A stretch of DNA of 64,000 bases from NCBI GenBank assembly GCA_963669155.1, contig OZ022580.1, forward strand, positions 27,524,262-27,588,261, in the 5' to 3' direction. This DNA is from Arbacia lixula. Its lineage: Eukaryota > Echinodermata > Echinoidea > Arbacioida > Arbaciidae. Positions 34,950 to 45,642 of the stretch are shown piece by piece (the stretch's first letter is position 1; each line of letters opens with the position of its first letter). The notes below the pieces were generated by a model. It was not told where the DNA came from and made no database searches. It saw only the letters and a program-made list of their open reading frames with translations. The position numbers and the translations under genes are program-made.

Positions 34950-35990
34950 TATTGGCTATTGCATTAAAGTGAAGCTATGTCATGTACATGTATGGATGTT
35001 TGAAGTTATTCTTTAGAGGAGCTATTCTTACCTTAGTTGGAAATTGTGAAACATTTTATATTGCTGATTTGTTGCAAATGTCTGCATGGCGTATCCCTCC
35101 AAAAATGCATGAAAGCTGAAATTTACTGGATATTGGAGAAAACTGAACGTCATAACTTTTTTTATGAAGCCCCAAAATAAGTGTGTGGGCGCAGGTCTCT
35201 GGTTTATTGTAGGGGTACGGTATTGGAAGATTAAGAGAGGAAATATCAAATTGATGGATTTTATTTTTAGAGTGATATATTTTCCAATAACAAAGGCACA
35301 ATGATTCCAGTTTCTTCAATGCTTGAGCAGAGTAATTTATCAAACAAAAAATTAAATGCTCCCTATAAAGAAGTGACAAAAAACTTTTTAGGATTTGTGT
35401 TTTAAGTAAGAAAGCTCTCACACTGACATTTTGATTGCTTGTATTGTCAGGAAAATGTACATGTACTTTAATACTAAAGTGACATGTTTCTTCTGAATGA
35501 TGGATCTTTGCTTCATCTTAAGTAATTTCATCTTATATACTACCAGCTACCCTGCAATTCATCTGCAGAAATCTTCAGGTGCCTGGAAGCAAAAACTCAA
35601 AGGAAATCATAATATTGATGACAATCTTTGCTCATATATCCTCATGGGGGGGGGGGGGGGGGGACCCCAGATTTGAAATGGAATACCTAACAACTCCACG
35701 TCGGTTTCTCTGGAAGCGTTTTTGAAATGCAAAGAAATGCATCCCAGCAATCCCTGTGAGCCGAATGCTGATGTGGCTGCTCAGACCCACCCATTTCTTG
35801 AATCAGGGGATTGAATTAACTCTCTCAGTACACAACCACGATAGTTCCATGTCGATTACAGCACAACTCATTGCTTATAGGACTAAAACACATAGTCTGC
35901 ACACCTGTATAGAGCAGTAAGGTATATAATGTATTCCCCTTTCAATCTAACTGCATAGTAACGCATTAACCCTATCCAGTGATTCAGTTT
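34950..35990. other. Stretch without recognisable genes
   Basis: A G18 run at 35646-35663. A short ATAGTTCCATGT repeat copy at 35845-35886. A 121-codon minus frame (35056-35421) lacks domains. Confidence 0.4.
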
Positions 35991-35996
35991 CTTTAG

Positions 35997-36080
35997 GTGG
36001 AATGCACTTTGAATCTAGTACTTTGTTACCAGTCGGATTAACCTGGGCGTTAGGGGTTGCCATGAGTAACATACTTTTAG
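35997..36080 (-). repeat. Internal fragment related to family F3
   Basis: GGTGGAATGCACTTTGAATC then TTTGTTACCAG, GGGGTTGCCATGAGTAACAT match the reverse complement of the centre of the F3 element (about 6990-7075). No F3 termini are seen here, so it is a diverged internal fragment. Confidence 0.5.
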
Positions 36081-36084
36081 CTCA

Positions 36085-36600
36085 ATATGAGTAAAATTTT
36101 GTACACGTAATGAAATAGTCTATTCCTTCTTACACTATGAGCAGTCAAGTAGCGGACAGAAGTCAAACCTTCAAATTTTATTTTTGAATGGTGAAGAGCC
36201 CATTTGAAAACTTGACCTTTTTTTACATGGTTTAATATACAGTGTGGATCAGTGTGTTATTAGCAGTCTAGCAAAATTCCTTTTTTTTCTTGTTGATGGA
36301 AATAATCATTTGTGAGGTCAAACTTCTCCCAACTAGAACGATGCTATCTATTCTCACTTCTAATGCGTTAGTCTTAAAAAAAAGTGGATCTTGAGCTGAA
36401 AGAACCACAGATTTACTGGACTCTGAAGGCTGCTCGAAAATGAGCAATTGTGCTAGTGTTTTTTGTTTTTAACAAAGAAAAAATGATTGGTTTGATATGA
36501 CTGATGAGGAGAGGTCACTTTGATTGTATCTCAAATGTATTGAAATGCCATAATGATAAACGGCTTATGTGAGCTAAAGATCTGACCGTACTGATGTGTA
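36085..36600. other. Stretch without recognisable features
   Basis: AT-rich, with no bounded repeat or useful open frame. Confidence 0.4.
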
Positions 36601-36601
36601 A

Positions 36602-36871
36602 TTAAAAAGGAAGGTCCACCCTGAAATCAAATGGGATTTTATTCAGCAGAAACTAAAAGCAACATCAGTGAAGGTTTCACAAAAATCTGTCAAAAGGATT
36701 AGAAAGGTAGGACTTTTCAAAAAGTGTTAATTTTGTGACATACATCACAAAATTATTTTTTCATAACTATGTTATCCTTTGACAGATTTTTGTCAGACCA
36801 TCACCAATTTCTTTCTTTTATATTTGTGCTTTACCAAAACCAACTTAACTTCAGGGTAGACTTCCCTTTAA
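36602..36871. mobile_element. TTAA-target MITE (family F4)
   Basis: 270 bp flanked by TTAA. Left end TTAAAAAGGAAGGTCCACCC then TGAAATCAA; inverted right end TTAAAGGGAAGTCTACCCTG then AAGTTAAG. The interior holds CAAAAATCTGTCAAAAGGAT and an inverse ATCCTTTGACAGATTTTTG, making it largely foldback. Confidence 0.75.
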
Positions 36872-36874
36872 ATA

Positions 36875-37228
36875 AATGATCTTGCCAATGCACAAGCCAT
36901 GTAAACCTGACCAAATTGATACAGCAGCTGTGTTTGACCATCATGTAACTTATGTGCCAACTACATGTACATGTACTTGTACATGTATAGACAGAGAAAA
37001 ACATTGTCCACTGATAAAAGACGTAAAAAACACACACAAAAGTTTACTTCATCAAGGACATCAGAGGGATTATCCCCGCATAATTATAGCTTATTTTTAG
37101 ACCTATGTGGATACTTGTGTAGGTAATCCTGAGTGGATTAAAAAGGATTATAAGCCCCTTGGTTATTTCCATTGTATGCTATATCCAGCATGAAGCTATA
37201 CTTTAGTATTGAAGGAGGAAGGGGGAAT
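36875..37228. other. Stretch without recognisable features
   Basis: Contains an ACATGTACATGTACTTGTAC run at 36964-36987. Nothing else is seen. Confidence 0.4.
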
Positions 37229-37236
37229 CTCTTTAC

Positions 37237-38351
37237 TAGGCCTGAGTCGAATCGATTATTAAGCCGGTGTTCGATCGAAGAAGTCGAACTCCGATTTCGT
37301 TTTGATGAATTCGATGCATCGACGAAATTACCAAATTGACTGGAAAACACAAAATCTTTTGTTTGATAGTCCTGTTATACACAATTTATCTTCATATTTT
37401 CACAATTTTAATTTGCTTACTTGATTCCTACTCTCTTTTGTGAGTTTTGCAGGTAACGCATCAAGAGAATGAACAGGTCGCTCGATGATCAAGCAGCTAC
37501 TACATACTACTAGTACTTGGATTTGATTCGTTCACTATTAATTATATACAGCGCAACGCGCACACAACGAACAATTGTCCATAGACTTTGTACAACGGAT
37601 AGCATCGTGTGTTGTGAAAACCCGGAAATACAGTGGCAATCGTGCGTAAGGCTCATTTGCATACACGCTGCCGACGTACAGACTAATAGCGTCTCCGTAC
37701 AGCGATTCGGAGACCACTGATTGGAGCATCGCGTAGATCACGTCATAACCACGTGGTCGCCAAAATAGTGATAACGATATCCGGTCACGTTGTCTGAAAC
37801 CCGGAAGCGATTTTTCGACGCATTAGGGTTACGGAAAAAATATCCGGTCACGTTGTCTGAAACCCGGAAGCGATTTTTCGACGCATTAGGGTTACGGAAA
37901 AAAAAAAATCGGAACCCGGAAGCTGATTGACTTTCTGCCCGTTGCAATAGCTCTCTACAGATTCCAACCTACATACATGTATACGATGCCATATTGACGC
38001 TAATTTGTAAGATTTTGACGGAAAAACAAGAAGTAATCGAAATTCGCTTACATGTGCAGTATCGGTGAGAAAATAGATTCTCCGAGAATACCTTTCATAA
38101 TTCATATAAAATATAGGAAAGTGAAATTCTAGGTCGATTTTGGTACGAGGTGATAGAGAATTGCACGCTTGTTTTGGTGGAATACTATGTGGGGAAATGG
38201 AAGGATTGCACTGCGTATGCTTACTATATTTTCATTCATAAATTGGCTCTTGGCAGTGGCTGGGTGACGTCATGTATCGATGCATCGATGTTCGATCGGC
38301 GCAAAGCCATCGAACACCGGTTTCTGAAAAAATCGATATGACTCAGGCTTA
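37237..38351 (+). mobile_element. hAT-like non-autonomous DNA transposon, copy 2
   Basis: A 1,115-bp element flanked by an exact 8-bp duplication, CTCTTTAC at 37229-37236 and 38352-38359. Ends TAGGCCTGAGTC and, in inverse, TAAGCCTGAGTC, as in copy 1 (2491-3528) but in opposite orientation. It is about 77 bp longer, mostly because a roughly 57-64-bp segment (ATATCCGGTCACGTTGTCTG to TTAGGGTTACGGAAAAA, 37780-37900) is tandemly duplicated. A 63-codon frame differs from that of copy 1 at only two residues, which reflects recent divergence rather than demonstrated coding. No transposase domain. Confidence 0.85.
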
Positions 38352-38364
38352 CTCTTTACCATGC

Positions 38365-38720
38365 TCTCATGATTTTAGCTTGGCAGACAGTTTCAGCAAA
38401 TTAGGCCTTCATTCATTTGCATTTCATGCCTGTTGTAAATTCATAAGTTGTTTTCCTTTTGGACACTTTAGGTATACATGCAGTCTGACTGCAAACTTCA
38501 ATTTGTGGGCTTAGCAATATTTTGTTACCAGCGAAAATGATGGAAAATCTTTGTAGTCTGACCACACTCAGGAATCATATATTTTTAAAAATGGGTCATC
38601 ATGTGACTCCATATGTGCACGTTAAGGCACGATACCGGTGGGTGGTCGCTGCCATTGCATCGCTAAGGATGCTCATTCACCCTCGCAATTCAGGGCAGAA
38701 TGTAGCTTTATGGTATTTGT
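38365..38720. other. Stretch without recognisable features
   Basis: A 91-codon plus frame ends in the following MITE and has no domain. Confidence 0.35.
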
Positions 38721-38722
38721 AT

Positions 38723-38919
38723 TACTGTATACGCCAAATATTTCGCGAATCTAATTTTTCGCGAATCAGGACTTCTCGAAATTTGGTGAATGGTTAAATT
38801 TGTGATCGTGGAGTATTAGTACTACTCGTACATGTGCTTGTACATGTCGTATTCACAATTTTGCGTGTTGTTGAAGTCGCGAAAATAAAAACACTGCGAA
38901 ATATGTGTCGTATACAGTA
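38723..38919. mobile_element. Small MITE with TACTGTATACG ends
   Basis: 197 bp. TACTGTATACGCCAAATATT at the left and, in inverse, TACTGTATACGACACATATT at the right, each followed by TTCGCG words (TTTCGCGAA, TTTTCGCGAC). Consistent with a palindromic non-autonomous element; the superfamily is not resolved. Confidence 0.65.
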
Positions 38920-38924
38920 CTTGT

Positions 38925-39505
38925 CCATAGATATGTATGTGGCACCTAAAGAGTTGGTTAAATAAGATAGTCATGTGTACACATTGATTTGAAATGGGAT
39001 TTTTCTGCAAGATTCTCATAGTCTAACCGCCCCTATGGTGTACATTTACTGACCTGGACTACCATAAGCTATTTTTATAAAATCAGGTTACTATAATGGC
39101 ATCGTTAATGTACATCTCACGACAAATGAGTAGACGGCTTCGCCTTTCCAAGACGTCTCATCCCATCCTGATAATATCTTCTAGCATGCCCCGCAGCATA
39201 CTAAATAATCAATTTGCATTACTTGTAAATGAAATTTTGTGGATGAGCACTTTAATCTCCTCATATACTGTAAAGACTACTGGCGAGGACCTGGGGATTC
39301 AGATGAAATTGAATGTGATGAATTCGCAAGCATTGCCATTTTATTTTAAGCTTTTCCAGTTAACTAAGTGTCCCTTGTTTTAAGAAATTTGCAAGACAGA
39401 TCTTGTAATCAGCTCGAGTTGCAGTGTGGCCTGTGCGATTGTTATGTGATAGATGAGTTATGACTGCACACTCTGAAAACAAAGTGGACAGATACAATCA
39501 GAGAA
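38925..39505. other. Stretch without recognisable features
   Basis: A 95-codon plus frame (39096-39383) has no domain or splice support. Confidence 0.35.
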
Positions 39506-39510
39506 CATTA

Positions 39511-39552
39511 GAGAGAGAGAGAGGGGAGAGAGAGAGAGAGAGAGAGAGAGGG

Positions 39553-39584
<32 letters not shown>

Positions 39585-39597
39585 GAGAGAGAGAGAA
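39511..39597 (+). repeat. (GA)n microsatellite
   Basis: GA array with GGGGA and GAAA interruptions. Confidence 0.9.
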
Positions 39598-39599
39598 TG

Positions 39600-40360
39600 A
39601 ATTATTACATCTTGAGATTTATAATAGAGAACACAGGGAACTAGAAGAGCTCTACAAACTTTCAAGATATGAAATTCAGAGAGAATATAGAGACCGTCCT
39701 TGAGTATTACTGATGAAAAGTCACTCAACATACGTGTGTAAGTGATAATGAAGAAATGGCTAACTACGAGATGTGGAAAAACAAGTTGTGAAAGTGGCAA
39801 AGTGAAATGATGAAGGGTTATAAACTGAGAAAGAAATGAAAAGGAGACACAATAACACAAATAAATCTTTGAAATATTGTTTTAATTTGATGATTATACA
39901 AATGGAGAGGAAACCAATGGAAGAGAGTCCGCACGGACCACACATGGAACTTGCACAAGAGAATGGTGAACATAGAGAATGGTTAACAGAAAGAACAGTA
40001 AATAAAGACAGATGTGCATGTACACAAATAGAGAAGAGGACATGTATCTTCAGTTTTATATTTCAGTTGGTCATACACACTTGGAAATATTGCCACATGT
40101 GATATTGAATCTGTAAATCAAAAAGGAGATAAGAAGGCGGATAAATAGAAGTTCTTTTAATAGCATCACCATGTTCACGCAACACATGTGTGTTAGGATG
40201 GAAATAATAAAAGGGGGAGAAAGAGCGTTACAAGAGTTGCACAGAAGATGTGTATCGTAATTCAGTCCGTCAGTCATCAAGAGAGAAGAATAGCAAGTAC
40301 AGAAAGTGAGATTTAGGGGTGGATAATTCAAAGCACCGGGTCCCAATCATGTGTCGGGTG
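39600..40360. other. Purine-biased stretch without genes
   Basis: A-rich and G-rich on the plus strand for about 700 bp beyond the GA array. Frames of 88 to 91 codons have no domain. Confidence 0.35.
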
Positions 40361-40365
40361 AATGC

Positions 40366-40797
40366 AGGAAGGGTAGGGAGCTTCCACCCTTGAACTTCAA
40401 GAGAATTGGGGGCATGCATGGGGTAAGGGGGGGGGGGTGGAGGGGTTGGAGGGGGAAACTAGGGTACCTGTAAGCTCTGAGGAAGGGGTAAATAACCCCT
40501 TAGGAAGGGTAGGGAGTCTCCACTCTTGAACTACAAGAGAATTGGGGGCGTGCAGGGGGGTAAGGGGGGGGGGGAGGAGGGGGGTGGAGGGGGAAACTAG
40601 GGTACCTGTAAGCTCTGAGGAAGGGGTGAATAACCGCTTATGAAGGGTAGGGAGCTTCCACTCTTGAACTTCAAGAGAATTGGGGGCGTGCATGGGGGTA
40701 AGGGGGGGGGGGGGGAGGGAGGGGAGGGGTGAAAGAGGGGGATGGTGGAGGGTGAAACTAGGGTACCTTTAAAGCTCTGAGAAAGGGGTGAATAACC
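40366..40797 (+). repeat. G-rich tandem repeat, three units of about 137 bp
   Basis: Units begin GAAGGGTAGGGAGCTTCCAC at about 40370, 40505 and 40643. Each includes CTTCAAGAGAATTGGGGGC, a G8-G13 run, GGAGGGGGAAACTAGGGTAC and AGCTCTGAGGAAGGGG. Tracts of three or more G are numerous, so the plus strand could form quadruplexes. The 98-codon minus frame is a product of the repeat. Confidence 0.85.
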
Positions 40798-40984
40798 CAA
40801 GTTTGGTTTCTGGCTTGCATCATCATCATCATCATGCTGATGGTCGGAGAAGTCCTGAGTATTCCTTGTGGCTATGACACTCCCATCTGCCTGTAATTAA
40901 CAGAGCCATGTGTCAGGATGCCAATAGTCTTCGTAACCAGACCTTTGATGCACATTGAATCACTCACAGAATATCGGTCCATGG

Positions 40985-41140
40985 TACTATGTATCAGGAA
41001 AAAAATACATGGGAGCTCAGGACGATTTTGCACCCCGAAATGCCTAAAAGAGCCCCCCAAATTCCCATTGACACAATTTAAAACTGTAGCCATATTAACC
41101 AATGTGCTCAAAAAGGAGCCCCCGAAAATGTTGAATTAAT
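40985..41140 (+). repeat. Dispersed GGGGGCT/AGCCCCC motif
   Basis: ATACATGGGAGCTCAGGACG, AAAAGAGCCCCCCAAATTCC and AAAAAGGAGCCCCCGAAAAT occur in order, echoing the elements at 7640, 44190 and 63825. Confidence 0.45.
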
Positions 41141-41144
41141 TTTT

Positions 41145-41690
41145 TCCCTGCTATGTATGTATAAGGTCCTATTGGGACGTATATATAAATCTGTGTTGGT
41201 AGTAGAGTGGAATCTGTGATATTTACAAGAAATGGGGTGAGATGGGGGTTTATGTACAGGTTATTTCCATAAAGGTTTCAGTAGCCTTTTTTTTCATTTG
41301 GATACCAAAAATGTGGTCTTTATAGTCAGGTGGCCTTCCTATGATAGGGGCAGGTTTCACTGTACTAGTCAGTGATAAATATCCATGGGAGATCAGGGGG
41401 AAGCCCCCATAGTGCAAAGACTGGAGCCCTGTGAAAGAGGGCTTTTCTTTTTTTGCACTAGATAACCATGTACCTATGATATTCATATTGATATTGAAAA
41501 TTTCATTTTCACTGGTTTCAAAGATGATATTGATACAAATGAGGACTGTGACATGAAACAAGTTACATATAAACAGAATACAGAATAATTGTAATATCGC
41601 ATTACTCATTAGGTTGTTACTTGACATCTACAAAGATGCATTGATTTCTACCCCCTTTGAACATAAACTGGATGTGTACACTGATTAGGG
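41145..41690. other. Unassigned stretch with a diverged G/C motif
   Basis: 41383-41450 carries GGGAGATCAGGGGGAAGCCCCC and GGAGCCCTGTGAAAGAGG, another variant of the dispersed motif. A 125-codon minus frame spanning it has no domain. Confidence 0.4.
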
Positions 41691-41968
41691 TTAAAGGCTT
41701 TCATGCGTCGATTCTGTGGGGAGATGTCACTATTTAGCTGCTATGCTTACTTGCGAACTTAAAGCAGGTATGCGGCACACAGCGAAATGGATCAGGGCCG
41801 AAGGTTTAGCTTCGGTAAGGATCGTGCATTCTTGCCAGGCGAGTAAATTGTCAGTACCCGAGAAACAATACACATAGGTAAGTGTGCGTTTTGCACGGAA
41901 CACACGGCGTACGCAATATGGCAGCGCGCTAGGGATATATCCTGCGAACGACGCATGAAAGCCTTTAA
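41691..41968. mobile_element. TTAA-target MITE (family F5)
   Basis: 278 bp flanked by TTAA, with inverted ends TTAAAGGCTTTCATGCGTCG exact on both sides. The interior is GC-richer and non-repetitive, so it may be a captured sequence. No coding capacity beyond chance. Confidence 0.75.
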
Positions 41969-42151
41969 GGATTGGTGAGTAGTAAGGGAGTGGTCGGGGT
42001 GGAAGGGGGGGGGGGGGCGAGTAGGAAGGGGAAATGAAGAGAGGATGTGGTAGTGATAGGGATGTGGTTATTGGCTTGGGATGGGGAGGAAACTGTCGTG
42101 GACAAGGTCGGATGTTGCTTGCCATTTTTCACTTTCTTTTCTCAGTTCACA

Positions 42152-42153
42152 GG
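42152..42153 (+). other. Candidate recursive splice junction (weaker)
   Basis: A pyrimidine-rich tract (TTTTTCACTTTCTTTTCTC) ends in TTCACAG directly followed by GTATGT. The acceptor/donor juxtaposition is the form used for zero-length recursive splicing in long introns. It could also be a fortuitous acceptor. Confidence 0.25.
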
Positions 42154-42414
42154 TATGTATAGATGTACATCTCTATATTGGGTCCTGGGTGAACTTATTA
42201 CAAATATCCTGTTCAAATGTGAGATAGTCATTGCTTTTGAAAAAAAAATAAAGAAAAAAGATGTTAATTGTAAATGGTGGTCCCATATGTAGTGATTTAC
42301 GTGTTAATCGTGTATGTGTATCAATGGATTTGACTTTTGCGCTATGAGCTATGGGGGATGAACTTGTAACAAAGGGAATAGGGAGTGGAGGAAGGGGAAG
42401 GGCAGGGGGAAGGA

Positions 42415-42660
42415 GTAGGCATGCCCCCCCCCCCGCCCGCCTCAAACCCAAATGCCACTAAGGTAAAGATGTGGCCAAGAACAATGTTAAAAAGAACTGT
42501 AATTGTGGGTGCTACTAATATATGAAACAAACGCCCTGAAATATGTTTTGCATTACACACAACATGCATGAGGAAATTTCTAGGTGCCAAAGAGATGTTT
42601 TTGCTATTTATGGGGGCTACTTTGTAATGAATAATATGGGCTGAATTGCCCTGATCCCCT
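42415..42660. repeat. Diverged G/C-rich dispersed repeat
   Basis: C13 with CCGCCCGCCTC, then TTTATGGGGGCTACTTTG and GGGCTGAATTGCCCTGATCC. It abuts the minisatellite. Confidence 0.4.
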
Positions 42661-43619
42661 GTGTCTCTGACCACTGTGGGGTCTGGATGTATTGATTCAG
42701 GAGACTAGGCTTGCTTCCTGTGTCTCTGACTACTGTGGGGTCTGGATGTGTTGATTCAGGAGACTAGGCTTTTCCCTGTATCTCTGACCACTGTGGGGTC
42801 TGGATGTGTTGATTCAGGAGACTAGGCTTGCTTCCTGTGTCTCTGGCCACTCTGTTTTAGGCACTGTGGGGTCTGGATATGTTGATTCAGGAGACTAGGC
42901 CTTGCTTCCTGTGTCTCTGACCACTCTGTTTTAGGCACTGTGGGGTCTGGATATGTTGATTCAGGAGACTAGGCCTTGCTTCCTGTGTCTCTGACCACTC
43001 TGTTTTAGGCACTGTGGGGTCTGGATGTGTTGATTCAGGAGACTAGGCTTGCTTCCTGTGTCTCTGACCACTGTGGGGTCTGGATGTGTTGATTAAGGAG
43101 ACTAGGCTTGCTTCCTGTGTCTCTGACCACTCTGTTTTAGGCACTGTAGGGTCTGGATATGTTGATTCAGGAGACTAGGCCTTGCTTCCTGTGTCTCTGG
43201 CCACTCTGTTTTAGGCACTGTGGGGTCTGGATGTGTTGATTCAGGAGACTAGGCTTGCTTCCTGTGTCTCTGAACACTCTGTTTAAGGCACTGTGGGGTC
43301 TGGATGTGTTGATTCAGGAGACTAGGCTTGCTTCCTGTGTCTCTGACCACTCTGTTTAAGGCACTGTGGGGTCTGGATGTGTTGATTCAGGAGACTAGGC
43401 TTGCTTCCTGTGTCTCTGGCCACTCTGTTTTAGGCACTGTGGGGTCTGGATGTGTTGATTCAGGAGACTAGGCCTTGCTTCCTGTGTCTCTGGCCACTCT
43501 GTTTTAGGTACTGTGGAGTCTGGATGTGTTGATTCAGGAGACTATGCTTGCCCCTATGTCTCTGACCACTGTGGGGTCTGGATGTGTTGATTCAGGAGAC
43601 TAGGCTTGCTTCCTGTGTT
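42660..43619 (+). repeat. Minisatellite of 14 units in two lengths
   Basis: Units of 59 bp and about 73 bp share GTGTCTCTGACCACT and GTGGGGTCTGGATGTGTTGA and TTCAGGAGACTAGGCTTGC. The long form has a 14-bp insert (CTGTTTTAGGCACT) that itself repeats CACT. By eye, units 1-3, 7 and 14 are short and the other nine long. Substitutions such as ATGTG/ATATG and GCTTG/GCCTTG mark sub-lineages that cluster along the array. No gene function is evident. Confidence 0.95.
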
Positions 43620-44185
43620 CCCCTCTGATGCTCCTGCCACTGCCCATGAATTCTTGGCAGCTCGCTCACCTTGGGACAAATTGTGCACCGGGGACGGCGC
43701 AAGGAGACTTGCCAGTGCATTAAAATGAGTGTGTTCGTTCTTTTCTTGTGGGTAGAGAGGCGCGGGGTGAAACCCCACAGTAAACTACTCACTCACCCAC
43801 TCTAGCCACGGGCTGCTACTACACTGTAGTAGCATGTACATGTATACTGACTCCCCCGTATGTAGCTGAACTACACTGAACGTGTGTTACTTGTGTGTGC
43901 TGCATGTACGTGAAAATATTCGGAACTGACAAACAAAAAGTGCATTCACCTTCCCATCTTGCTACAATGGCATAAAAATGGAATTGAATAAAGAAGTTAC
44001 CTGAACTAGAGCAGGACATTTCGTGATCAATATTTGAGAGGGAGGAAGGGAGCTACACTGCTACAGTACGTGGAGGAGTATTTATGCACCTGTTCACTTA
44101 CGAATCCATCAATAATCCTTGTCCTTTTTTTATAATTGCCTATATTGAAATTAATTTGTGTTCATGTTATGTTTCATTTGATTGA
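43620..44185. other. Unassigned stretch
   Basis: 43620-43790 is GC-richer and non-repetitive. Two overlapping minus frames (66 and 74 codons) have no domain. Confidence 0.35.
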
Positions 44186-44189
44186 TCCA

Positions 44190-44365
44190 GTGGCAATTAA
44201 GCCTCCTCAAAGCATTAGAAAAAGAGCCCCCCCCCCCCTCCCCCATAACAAAACTGCCCTTGTGAAGAAGAGAACTGCCCCAGGGCATAATGCAATACAT
44301 CATTCCGGGCGTTCATCTCATGACACCAGGCTAGAAAAGTAGCCCCCGCAAATAATATTTCTCCA
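44190..44365. repeat. Dispersed AGCCCCC-ended repeat
   Basis: AAAAAGAGCCCCC with a C14 run, GCATAATGCAATACATCA, then CATGACACCAGGCTAGAAAA and GTAGCCCCCGCAAAT. The right end closely matches 7848-7887. Confidence 0.5.
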
Positions 44366-44527
44366 GATTCAATGATACCCTACCCCCTTATAACTCAGTG
44401 AACATTATTCTATGTAACAGTTGTGATAATGACTGCATTTTATATATTATAATATGAGCCCAATGTACATTATGTGACATTTGTGATAAAGACTGCTTTG
44501 TATCTTTGCTCTTTTTTGTATGAACAG

Positions 44528-44623
44528 AATACTTAATTGAAGAACAGAAGTCAGAAAGGAAAAGAAGTTGGATTGGAATCCTGCATCACACTTGAGCGTG
44601 CAACCCTGCTGGTGACTGCATGG
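44528..44623 (+). other. Candidate 5' UTR exon ending in a start codon
   Basis: A 96-bp segment preceded by a T-rich tract and TATGAACAG, and followed by the strong donor G|GTAAGA. All frames contain a stop before the last codons. An ATG at 44620-44622 is followed by one G and the donor, so translation could start here and continue in a downstream exon outside view. A gene beginning with codon Met plus a G-starting codon is implied, but no such exon was found. Chance juxtaposition is possible. Confidence 0.35.
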
Positions 44624-44629
44624 GTAAGA

Positions 44630-45640
44630 TCTGCATTCAATGTATGACATTATTTGTGCCCACAGATGAGATTGATAAAATAAATCCATGGATGATCAGT
44701 TGATTGACCAAACAAAAATGGATGCATGAAGGAAAAAAAAATGAGTGAATAAACAAATGAATGAGTGCTTGAATGCAACAAGCAAAAATTTCTGAAAGTT
44801 CTGAATGTAAGGAAGAGGATAATTGAAAGATAGATATATACAAAGTTACGATATAGAACAAATCATAATCAAATCAATATATTTATAGGCATAATTTATT
44901 AATTTTGGTAAAATTCCAGGGGTAACACTAAAGGCCAATCATAGATAAATAACTTTATATTTTGGATCAACTCCCATGTTTATACATGTCGGCATGGATG
45001 TGCAAACTTGCATGAAAACTTAATTTACTTTCCATGGTGTGTCTACGTGAACATGGTACTGTTCATAACTGCGGGCCTAGCCCCAAAGTTCTTTTATATC
45101 AAGAGTTATACGGTTTTGAAGATGATCACATCCAGTTTAAATCACCAGTGTGAACGGGGTGTCGTTCTTTGACGTTATTTGGGTGTGAATACCAGTCTGA
45201 TTGGGCCCGATTAATGAGTAACCCGTCAGCTATTATTGTGGATTTCCTGTGTACTGCATCATCCCCCTGGAGCGCTAGAAGTACGAGGGAAGCGCTCTCG
45301 TTGTCCACGACCATCAATCCCGCATCAAAATTCAGAGGAGGGAGGGAGAGGAAGCATAAAAAAATGCATGGATTTAGTTAATGAGTGATTAAAAGTGGTC
45401 AGTTGTTGGCAAGCCATTTATGTCCTGTTGTCTCAGCTTAATATTTGAGCAACTATAGAAAGGAGTAAGACATAGTTAAATGTATTTGGTTTCCTGTTTT
45501 CCTTATAACCCTTTCGGTGCACCTGTCCTCCAGTATTACACACAAACGCTATAGACTACCAGCTGACTGGCACACGAGGGGGTAAAAATCAATCACAATC
45601 CTCCCAGTCATTCGAAAAGTCAAAGCAGTTAACTTTTTTT
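44630..45640. other. Unassigned stretch with a GC-richer segment
   Basis: 45150-45320 is non-repetitive and contains ATTAATGAG (homeodomain-like) and TGTGGATTT (Runx-like) words. Overlapping frames of 63 and 70 codons on opposite strands have no domain. Possible conserved noncoding element. Confidence 0.3.
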
Positions 45641-45642
45641 TT

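Noticed and set aside
37440-37460. AG|GT juxtaposition TTTTGCAG|GTAACG
   Set aside because: Lies inside the hAT-like element and lacks a full donor consensus, so it is not counted as a recursive splice site.
42660-43619. CRISPR-like array
   Set aside because: The regular units are a head-to-tail minisatellite without unique spacers, in a eukaryotic context.
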